From positions 1 through 36,559 of the forward strand of contig JAFWFO010000067.1 in assembly GCA_017515635.1 (NCBI GenBank): a stretch of DNA of 36,559 nt. Direction: 5' to 3'. The stretch comes from Selenomonadaceae bacterium. Lineage in GTDB: Bacteria; Bacillota; Negativicutes; Selenomonadales; Selenomonadaceae. The notes under the pieces are model-generated. The model was not told where the DNA came from. It saw only the letters and a list, made by a program, of their open reading frames with translations, and made no database searches. Positions 14,915 to 21,249 of the stretch are shown one piece after another; positions within the stretch are counted from its first letter, which is position 1; every line of letters starts with the position of its first letter. A program made the translations under genes and the position numbers.

Positions 14915-15931
14915 TTGTCCAAAGTGTATTACGATCAAGATGTCGCGTGGGAAATTCTCAATGGCAAAACAATCGCAGTGCTGGGGTACGGAAGTCAAGG
15001 GCACGGTCAAGCGAAAAATTTGAAGGATAGCGGACTCCGCGTTGTTATCGGACTTTATCCCGGCTCGAAATCGAAAGCAATCGCCGAAAAAGACGGCTTC
15101 GAAGTCTTTAACGTTGCCGAGGCAGTCAAAATCGCCGACATCGTCATGATTCTTATACCCGACGAGAAACAAGCGGACGTCTATAAAAACGAAATCGCGC
15201 CGAATCTCAAAAGCGGTGCCGCTCTCGGATTTTCGCATGGGTTCAATATCCATTTTCGGCAAGTCGTTCCGCCGGCAGATGTCGACGTTTTTATGGTCGC
15301 GCCTAAGGGACCGGGTCATCTTGTCCGCAGAACTTTCGTCGAAGGCGGCGGCGTTCCCGACGTGTTCGCGATTGAACAAGACGCAACGGGCAAATGCTTC
15401 GACATCGCGCTTGCTTACGCTCGCGGAATCGGCGGCACCCGCGCAGGCGTCATTCAAACCACGTTCAAAGAAGAAACCGAAACCGATTTGTTCGGCGAAC
15501 AGTGCGTGCTTTGCGGCGGCGTCACTCATTTGATTCAAGCCGGCTTTGAAACTTTGGTCGAGGCGGGCTATCAACCCGAAATCGCTTATTTCGAGACGTT
15601 CCACGAAATGAAACTTATCGTTGATTTGATGTACGAGGGCGGCATGGCGAAAATGCGCTACTCAATCAGCGACACGGCGGAATACGGCGACTACACCACG
15701 GGGCCGAAAATTGTTACGCCCGCAGTCAAAGCGGCAATGAAAACTGCGCTCGAAGAAATTCAAAACGGAACCTTTGCAACCAACTGGCTCGTCGAAAATC
15801 GTGCGGCGGGTCGTGCGAACTTCCTTGCTCAGCGTCGCATTCACGCCGAACATCAGATTGAAGTTGTCGGCAAGAAACTTCGCGGCATGATGAGCTGGCT
15901 CAAAGACGGCGCGGATCTTTCCAAAGACTGA
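14915..15931 (+). CDS. ilvC: Ketol-acid reductoisomerase
   Basis: Converts acetolactate or aceto-hydroxybutyrate to the dihydroxy acids of valine, leucine and isoleucine synthesis, using Mg2+ and NAD(P)H. 338 residues, the class I length. The Rossmann motif is [17 protein letters not shown]. The cofactor loop reads GLYPGSKS, with Tyr where many NADPH enzymes have Arg but with serines kept. Metal-site stretches [13 protein letters not shown] and [15 protein letters not shown] are intact. Start TTG 14915, 8 bases after GGAGG, giving MSKVYYD as in homologues. No other ilv gene adjoins. A terminator follows at 15941. Confidence 0.97.
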   Translation: MSKVYYDQDVAWEILNGKTIAVLGYGSQGHGQAKNLKDSGLRVVIGLYPGSKSKAIAEKDGFEVFNVAEAVKIADIVMILIPDEKQADVYKNEIAPNLKSGAALGFSHGFNIHFRQVVPPADVDVFMVAPKGPGHLVRRTFVEGGGVPDVFAIEQDATGKCFDIALAYARGIGGTRAGVIQTTFKEETETDLFGEQCVLCGGVTHLIQAGFETLVEAGYQPEIAYFETFHEMKLIVDLMYEGGMAKMRYSISDTAEYGDYTTGPKIVTPAVKAAMKTALEEIQNGTFATNWLVENRAAGRANFLAQRRIHAEHQIEVVGKKLRGMMSWLKDGADLSKD

Positions 15932-15940
15932 AATTAATTT

Positions 15941-15990
15941 ACGGGGATTGGGAGCGGCTTTAACCGTGCCTAATCCCTGTTTTGATTTTA
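15941..15990 (+). terminator. Intrinsic terminator after ilvC
   Basis: ACGGGGATTGG pairs with CCTAATCCCTGT and an inner GCGG pairs with CCGT, with a CTTTAA loop, followed by TTTGATTTTATT. Confidence 0.75.
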
Positions 15991-16020
15991 TTAAGTTCTC
16001 CGTGGCGGGAGGTGAACACG

Positions 16021-16221
16021 TTGTCAAATGAAGAAAAAATTTTGTCCATGCTGACCAAAATGCAAGACGATCTTGTCGAAATAAAAAAACGCATTGCGGC
16101 GTTGGAATCTGAAAAAATGGACGACAGCGTTGTTGAAAAACAACTTGAGACGCTCAACAAAATGCGGCATTTGCTTACGAAAGAGGAAGCTGAGGCCGTA
16201 GCGGCGGCGATAGGAGAATAA
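16021..16221 (+). CDS. Small coiled-coil protein, candidate antitoxin of the VapC partner
   Basis: 66 residues, Lys/Glu-rich and predicted helical throughout: MSNEEKILSMLTKMQ, then DLVEIKKRIAALE with heptad spacing, ending LTKEEAEAVAAAIGE. Start TTG 16021, 6 bases after GGGAGGTG. It lies 2 bases upstream of a PIN-domain toxin gene, the usual antitoxin position. There is no recognisable AbrB, MetJ or Phd DNA-binding domain, so it may neutralise by protein contact only. The assignment as antitoxin rests on position and size. Confidence 0.75.
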   Translation: MSNEEKILSMLTKMQDDLVEIKKRIAALESEKMDDSVVEKQLETLNKMRHLLTKEEAEAVAAAIGE

Positions 16222-16223
16222 CA

Positions 16224-16625
16224 ATGCGCTATCTTTTGGACACCAACGTCATAATTGATATTTTGCGCGGCAATGAAAATGTAGTTCAGCGTTATCAAAT
16301 CGAAACGATTAAAAAGAATAAGATTTTCATTTGTCCGATTGTTTATTACGAAGTTATTCGCGGCTTTAAAATCGGCGGTGCAACTAAAAAGCTTGAAAAT
16401 TTTCTTCAGCTGTATAAAAATTGGACGATGTTGACTTTCGACGAAGATGTTTCAGAAAAAGCCGCCGATCTTTATGAAAAATTACACAATGGGCAGACTA
16501 TCGAGGATAATGACCTTTATATCGCGGCAAATGCAATGGTCAACGGTTGCACGCTTGTCACAGCGAATACCCGTCATTTCGGGCGCGTCGAAGGACTTAA
16601 TTTCGTCAACTGGAGAGCTTCATGA
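16224..16625 (+). CDS. vapC: Type II toxin-antitoxin toxin, VapC-like PIN-domain ribonuclease
   Basis: 133 residues of PIN fold. The acidic site is visible: Asp6 in LLDTNVIIDIL, Glu in YYEVIRG (about 44), Asp in IEDNDLYIAA (about 95) and TANTRHF near the end. VapC toxins are Mg2+-dependent RNases that cut tRNA or rRNA until bound by their antitoxin. It follows the candidate antitoxin after 2 bases, and its own stop overlaps the fliI start as ATGA. It thus sits inside the transcription unit of a flagellar gene. Confidence 0.9.
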   Translation: MRYLLDTNVIIDILRGNENVVQRYQIETIKKNKIFICPIVYYEVIRGFKIGGATKKLENFLQLYKNWTMLTFDEDVSEKAADLYEKLHNGQTIEDNDLYIAANAMVNGCTLVTANTRHFGRVEGLNFVNWRAS

Positions 16626-17947
16626 TAAAAAATTCCATCAACCTGCAAAAACTTAAAAACGCAATCAACGAGTGCAAGCCGATTAAGTTGACGGGCAAAG
16701 TCACGCAAGTTGTCGGGCTGGTTATCGAATCGCAAGGCCCAACCGTCAGCGTCGGCGAACTGTGTTATATAACGTCGAAATTTCGGAACGCGGAACCGAT
16801 ACCCGCTGAAGTCGTCGGTTTTCGTCAAGGTAAAGTTATGCTTATGCCGATTGGCGAAATGCAAGGCGTCGGCCCCGGTTGCGAAGTCGTTGCCGCGCAG
16901 AAAATGTTGCAAGTCAAAGTTGGCGACGAACTTTTGGGACGAGTGCTTGACGGCTTGGGCAACCCGATGGACGGTTTGGGAGCAATTCTTTCGACGGAAG
17001 AATATCCGTTGCACGCGCCGCCGCCGCCGCCGTTGACGAGACCGCGAATCCACGAAAATCTTTATGTCGGCGTTCGTGCAGTCGACGGGCTGATAACAAT
17101 GGGCGACGGACAACGTATCGGCATTATGGCAGGCTCCGGCGTCGGCAAGTCAACGCTTTTGTCGATGATAGCGCGCAACACTGAGGCGGACATTTCCGTT
17201 ATCGGATTAATCGGCGAACGCGGGCGCGAAGTTCGTGACTTCATTGAACGCGACTTGGGCGAAGCCGGCTTGAAACGTTCGGTTGTCGTTGTGGCGACGA
17301 GTGACCAACCTGCGCTTGTCCGAATCAAAGGCGCAATGACTGCAACCGCAATCGCCGAATATTTCCGCGACAAAGGACATAAAGTTATTTTGATGATGGA
17401 TTCGGTGACGCGCTTTGCAATGGCTCAACGTGAAGTCGGCTTGACTATCGGCGAGCCGCCCGCAACACGCGGTTACACGCCGAGTGTTTTTGCATTGTTG
17501 CCGCGACTTTTGGAACGTGCGGGAACTTCCGACACCGGCTCAATCACGGGCATTTATACGGTTTTGGTTGACGGCGACGACATGAACGAACCGATAGCCG
17601 ATGCCGTGCGTTCAATTTTGGACGGGCACATTGTTTTAAGTCGTTCAATCGCCGCGCAGAATCATTTTCCCGCCATTGACGTTTTGGGAAGCGTCAGCCG
17701 CGTCATGAACGAAGTTGTTTCGCCCGAACATTTGCAGGCCGCGCAGAATATGCGTGCGTTGATGGCGGTTTACAAGGACGCCGAAGATTTGATTCATATC
17801 GGCGCGTATGTCAAAGGCTCAAGCAAGCGAATCGACGAGGCGATAAGCAAAATCGACGCGATTAACGAATTCCTCTGCCAAGGAATTTTTGAAGTCGACA
17901 CCTACGACGTTACCAAAAAGAAACTCATTAAAATCAGCGGTAAATAA
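16622..17947 (+). CDS. fliI: Flagellar export ATPase FliI
   Basis: 441 residues. Hexameric ATPase at the flagellar type III export gate. Beta-barrel N-terminal domain (about 20-95), Walker A GIMAGSGVGKSTLLS (about 168-180), GERGREVRDFIERDLG, the Walker B run KVILMMDSVTRFAMAQRE and GEPPATRGYTPSVFALLPRLLERAG are typical. The start overlaps the vapC stop, with GGAGAG just upstream. fliH, normally directly upstream, and fliEFG are absent here, so the flagellar cluster is split at this point or organised differently. Confidence 0.96.
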   Translation: MIKNSINLQKLKNAINECKPIKLTGKVTQVVGLVIESQGPTVSVGELCYITSKFRNAEPIPAEVVGFRQGKVMLMPIGEMQGVGPGCEVVAAQKMLQVKVGDELLGRVLDGLGNPMDGLGAILSTEEYPLHAPPPPPLTRPRIHENLYVGVRAVDGLITMGDGQRIGIMAGSGVGKSTLLSMIARNTEADISVIGLIGERGREVRDFIERDLGEAGLKRSVVVVATSDQPALVRIKGAMTATAIAEYFRDKGHKVILMMDSVTRFAMAQREVGLTIGEPPATRGYTPSVFALLPRLLERAGTSDTGSITGIYTVLVDGDDMNEPIADAVRSILDGHIVLSRSIAAQNHFPAIDVLGSVSRVMNEVVSPEHLQAAQNMRALMAVYKDAEDLIHIGAYVKGSSKRIDEAISKIDAINEFLCQGIFEVDTYDVTKKKLIKISGK

Positions 17948-17982
17948 TTTGTCGCGAAATTTATTAACGGTAAGCAAACGCC

Positions 17983-18429
17983 ATGAAAAAATTTAAATTC
18001 CAGCTTGAAACGCTGTTGAAAGTCACGCAACGCAAAAAAGATGACGCCGAATTAAAATTTGCGGAAGCGTCCAGACATTTGGAAGAATGCCGCGCCAAAT
18101 TGCAAGTTTTGTTGCGCGAACTGCAGGAAGGTCAAGCCGAATTCGCCGAACTCACGTGCGAAGGCAAAACCGTTACTGTCGGCGTTATCATGATGTACAA
18201 CAGTTTTTTCAACTGGAAGCGCGAGCAAATCGAGGAGCAACAACAAGTAATTTTGAAGGCGACACAGGACAAGCAACAGAAATTAAAAATTTTAATGCAA
18301 CTGATGACGTATCTGAAAAGCATTGAACAGCTCAAAGACAAACGCCGCCGCGAGTACAATGAACAACTGCTTTTCGAGGAACAAAAAATGCTTGACGAAA
18401 TCGGTCTGCAACTGCACATGCGACATTAA
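17983..18429 (+). CDS. fliJ: Flagellar export protein FliJ
   Basis: 148 residues, almost entirely coiled coil. It starts MKKFKFQLETLLKVTQRKK, the typical FliJ opening, and is rich in Glu, Gln and Lys, ending with RRREYNEQLLFEEQKMLDE. FliJ is the stalk-like subunit that links the FliI hexamer to FlhA. It lies 35 bases after fliI. The ribosome site is weak (GGTAAG). Confidence 0.9.
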   Translation: MKKFKFQLETLLKVTQRKKDDAELKFAEASRHLEECRAKLQVLLRELQEGQAEFAELTCEGKTVTVGVIMMYNSFFNWKREQIEEQQQVILKATQDKQQKLKILMQLMTYLKSIEQLKDKRRREYNEQLLFEEQKMLDEIGLQLHMRH

Positions 18430-18458
18430 ATTATTCCCTACAAAAGGAGTGACGAACT

Positions 18459-19319
18459 TTGATGGATTTTGATATTCAGTCGGTCGGACGCACGGACATG
18501 ACGCGGCGAATCGACCAGATTAAAAAACGTATCGCGGCGATTGAAAAACAAATCGGCGTGACACAAATCGGTGCGGACTTTCAAACGACATTGGAGCGCG
18601 AAATTCAACGACAAGCAGATTTTACCGTTCAGCCGACGCAGGGCGTTGCCGAAACGCAAAAACTTCCGGGGACAACTCAGCCCGTCAACGACAACGATAT
18701 TGTCAATTCCGCCAAAGTCGCCGAATCTCTGCGACAAGCCGAGAAAATCGAGACGCCGCAACCTGCGCCCGTCGAAGAAAGACCTGCGGGAGTTCAGCCG
18801 CCCGAAAATCTTTCGCCCGAAAAACAAAATCGCACGCAACAAACTCCGCCGCAAATTGAGCGCGTCGAATATCCCGATACCGAACTTACAATACCGACGC
18901 CCGACGAAAAAATTTTGCGTGATGACTATCTTGGCGATGACGCGGAACTTGTGCCCGTCGAAGATTTGATTATGCAGACGGCAGTTGAACACGGCGTTGA
19001 TCCGCAACTTGTTCGCGCCATTGCCGTTGCAGAATCCGACATGAATCAAAATGAAATTTCGCCCGTCGGAGCTATCGGCGTCATGCAATTAATGCCCGAA
19101 ACCGCGCAGGCTCTCGGCGTCAATCCCTACGACGTGAACGAAAATGTTTTGGGCGGCACGATTTACCTTAAACAAATGCTTGACACTTTCGACGGCAATG
19201 TTCCTTTGGCGGTCGCGGCTTACAACGCGGGCCCCAACGCCGTTAAACGCTACGGAGGAATTCCGCCCTATGCCGAAACTCAAAATTATGTCGGGCGCGT
19301 CATGGATATGTTTCAATGA
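18459..19319 (+). CDS. Lytic transglycosylase (SLT domain) with coiled-coil and Pro/Glu-rich N-terminus
   Basis: About 286 residues. Residues 15-40 form a short coiled coil (RRIDQIKKRIAAIEKQI). About 45-150 is a Pro/Gln/Glu-rich linker. The SLT fold covers about 165-286: LVRAIAVAESDMNQ (catalytic Glu), SPVGAIGVMQLMPETA, LGGTIYLKQML, AVAAYNAGP. It cleaves peptidoglycan glycan strands. There is no Sec signal peptide or N-terminal membrane segment. Directly after fliJ, it may be a flagellum-associated hydrolase, analogous to the FlgJ muramidase, exported by the flagellar system; this is inference. TTG 18459 (9 bases after AAAGGAG) or ATG 18462 could start it. Confidence 0.9.
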   Translation: MMDFDIQSVGRTDMTRRIDQIKKRIAAIEKQIGVTQIGADFQTTLEREIQRQADFTVQPTQGVAETQKLPGTTQPVNDNDIVNSAKVAESLRQAEKIETPQPAPVEERPAGVQPPENLSPEKQNRTQQTPPQIERVEYPDTELTIPTPDEKILRDDYLGDDAELVPVEDLIMQTAVEHGVDPQLVRAIAVAESDMNQNEISPVGAIGVMQLMPETAQALGVNPYDVNENVLGGTIYLKQMLDTFDGNVPLAVAAYNAGPNAVKRYGGIPPYAETQNYVGRVMDMFQ

Positions 19320-19328
19320 GGTGAGATT

Positions 19329-19970
19329 ATGAACAAAATTTTTGTGACAATCTGCGCGGCAATAATTTTTTTCGCGACGCCCGCGCAAGCTGAAGAAATG
19401 CCGTTCTTGGACAATTTCATTCCGTGGACGATACACCGCAACCAACTGGGCGACGAATACACGCTCAGACATTACGGAAAAGTTATCCGCGAAATTGTTC
19501 CTCAAGCTGTCGTCGTGCACTGGACGGCAGGTGGCACGCTTGAATCAAACAGGGATTTCTTTTACGGCGAAGATCGCGGAGACGGCACGTTAAATGTTGC
19601 TTCACAATTTATTTGCGGGCGCGACGGCACGATGTGGCGGATTATGCCCGAAACAAATTTCGCCCGCCACATTATCGGCTACAATCATTGCGCGATTGGC
19701 ATTGAAAATGTCGGCGGCTACGACGGTAACGAAGATTTGACGGACGCGCAACTTGCCGCGAACGTTCGCTTGATAAAATATCTGCACGCGAAATATCCGA
19801 CGATTAAATATGTTTTCGGGCATTATCAGCAAGACGCGGCGCGTGTCACGGGGCTTTACATTGAAAACGTCGCGGGCTATCGTTCGTACAAAAACGACCC
19901 CGGTCCGATTTTTATGCGCGGGCTTCGCAATCAACTTGAATCGGACGGCTTGATTTTCTTTGACGAGTGA
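19329..19970 (+). CDS. N-acetylmuramoyl-L-alanine amidase (Amidase_2 domain), secreted
   Basis: 213 residues. Signal peptide at 1-21 (ATPAQA-EE cleavage-like site). Zinc amidase motifs: VVVHWTAGG (first His), NHCAIGIENVGGY, VFGHYQQD and NDPGPIF. It hydrolyses the amide bond between muramic acid and the stem peptide in the periplasm. Seven bases after the transglycosylase with GAGGTGA before ATG, so the two peptidoglycan hydrolases are probably co-made. Confidence 0.9.
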   Translation: MNKIFVTICAAIIFFATPAQAEEMPFLDNFIPWTIHRNQLGDEYTLRHYGKVIREIVPQAVVVHWTAGGTLESNRDFFYGEDRGDGTLNVASQFICGRDGTMWRIMPETNFARHIIGYNHCAIGIENVGGYDGNEDLTDAQLAANVRLIKYLHAKYPTIKYVFGHYQQDAARVTGLYIENVAGYRSYKNDPGPIFMRGLRNQLESDGLIFFDE

Positions 19971-19983
19971 GGGAAAAATTTTT

Positions 19984-20694
19984 ATGACGGTTGAGAATCG
20001 ACAGGCGTTAATGGACGGCTTCCGCGACGGCACGCCGATTGGTTTGGGATATTTCGTCGTGGGCTTTTCGTTGGGCATTGTCGCAAAATATGTCGGGCTC
20101 AGTCCGTTGCAAGGTTTTGTTATCAGTCTGCTCAACAACGCGTCGGCGGGCGAATACGCGGCTTTTACGGTTATCGGTTCGGACGCGCCCTATTTTGAAA
20201 TTGCACTGTTGACGCTTGTCGCAAATGCCCGTTACGTTTTGATGAGTGCGGTTTTAAGTCAAAAATTTTCGCCCGACACGCCGTTTTACCACAGAATTTT
20301 TGTCGGCTTCGACGTGACGGACGAAATTTTTGGAATTGCAATAGCACGCGGCGGACGTTGGCTGAATCCGTTTTACAATTACGGCGCGATGTTGACGGCT
20401 CTGCCCGGTTGGTCGCTCGGCACGGCTTGCGGAATTGTCGCGTGGAATTTCTTTTCGGAATCGGCGGTCAGTGCGTTGAGCGTCGCGCTTTACGGAATGT
20501 TTCTTGCCGTGATAATTCCGCCGGCACGCAAAGATAAAATTATCGGCGCGGCGGTCGTGGCAAGTTTCGGGCTAAGTTTTCTTGCTGAAAAAATTTTCCC
20601 CGAAATTTCTGCGGGCAACAGGACAATCGCGTTGACAATTTTAATTGCGGGTGCGGCGGCAATTTTATTCCCCGTCGAAGAAAAATCCGATTGA
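19984..20694 (+). CDS. azlC: AzlC family ABC-independent permease (branched-chain amino acid exporter, large subunit)
   Basis: 236 residues with about seven to eight membrane segments and the AzlC opening MDGFRDGTPIGLGYFVVGFSLG, a small-residue helix (NNASAGEYAAF) and FGIAIARGG. AzlC with AzlD forms a branched-chain amino acid efflux pair. ATG 19984 is chosen with GAGGGA upstream; an in-frame TTG at 19960 overlaps the amidase. The last codons (FPVEEKSD) are repeated as DNA 79 bases downstream, see the direct repeat entry. Confidence 0.92.
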   Translation: MTVENRQALMDGFRDGTPIGLGYFVVGFSLGIVAKYVGLSPLQGFVISLLNNASAGEYAAFTVIGSDAPYFEIALLTLVANARYVLMSAVLSQKFSPDTPFYHRIFVGFDVTDEIFGIAIARGGRWLNPFYNYGAMLTALPGWSLGTACGIVAWNFFSESAVSALSVALYGMFLAVIIPPARKDKIIGAAVVASFGLSFLAEKIFPEISAGNRTIALTILIAGAAAILFPVEEKSD

Positions 20695-20771
20695 CAGTCG
20701 AAACGCTCAACAAATTGGATGCAACGTCACGTTGCCGGCAATTTTATTCCCCGTCGAAGAAAAATCCGATT
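20657..20771. repeat. 36-bp perfect direct duplication of the azlC 3' end
   Basis: 20657-20692 and 20736-20771 are identical over 36 bases. The first copy encodes the azlC C-terminus; the second lies in the azlC-azlD gap, out of the gene. Between them is a 15-base palindrome GCAACGT-C-ACGTTGC (20721-20735) directly against the second copy. It looks like a small insertion or slippage event that pushed azlC and azlD apart. Confidence 0.9.
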
Positions 20772-20815
20772 AACTCACGCACAATTTTATTTTCGATTCG
20801 TGAAGGTGACGACGA

Positions 20816-21121
20816 TTGACGCACGACATTAACGTTTACATTTTGGTCGCGAGCGCGGTGACGTTGGCGATAAAAATTCTTCCGCTGACTTTGATTCGCG
20901 GCGAAATAAAAAATCGGACGGTGCGATCTTTCCTGCATTACGTGCCGTATGTGACGCTTGCGGTAATGACTTTCCCCGCGATAATCGACGCCACGCAATC
21001 GCAAATTTCCGGCTCGTTGGCATTCGGCGTGGGAATTTTGTCGGCGTGGTTCGGCGCAAGTCTTTTTAAAGTCGCGGTAATTTGTTGCGCGGTCGTTTTC
21101 GTCGCTGAACTTTTCATTTGA
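20816..21121 (+). CDS. azlD: AzlD domain protein (branched-chain amino acid exporter, small subunit)
   Basis: 101 residues with about four membrane helices: INVYILVASAVTLAIKILPL, then the conserved basic stretch, FLHYVPYVTLAVMTFPAI and a C-terminal hydrophobic helix. It matches AzlD in size and in the YVP/A.L..M.FP pattern. TTG start 20816, with AAGGTGA 6 bases upstream. It follows azlC after 121 bases instead of the usual few. Confidence 0.9.
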   Translation: MTHDINVYILVASAVTLAIKILPLTLIRGEIKNRTVRSFLHYVPYVTLAVMTFPAIIDATQSQISGSLAFGVGILSAWFGASLFKVAVICCAVVFVAELFI

Positions 21122-21128
21122 CGTACAG

Positions 21129-21157
21129 TTGATTTTTTCAGACACGGCAATTATAAT
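21129..21157 (+). promoter_or_regulatory. Promoter for the EAL gene
   Basis: TTGATT (21129-21134) and TATAAT (21152-21157) are 17 bases apart. Sequence around it is nearly the same as at 24192-24220, including the spacer pattern CAG..-CGGC-AT. Confidence 0.75.
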
Positions 21158-21249
21158 TCGCTCTACCGAAAAAATTTTCTTGTATAAAAATTCGGTTGTT
21201 CTTATGCCACACGGAAACTCAAAATAACTTAAGGAGAAACTGCTATATC

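Noticed and set aside
14759..15604. Minus-strand frame of 281 codons opposite ilvC
   Set aside because: Antisense to a highly conserved enzyme and crosses into the nuclease gene; no supporting features.
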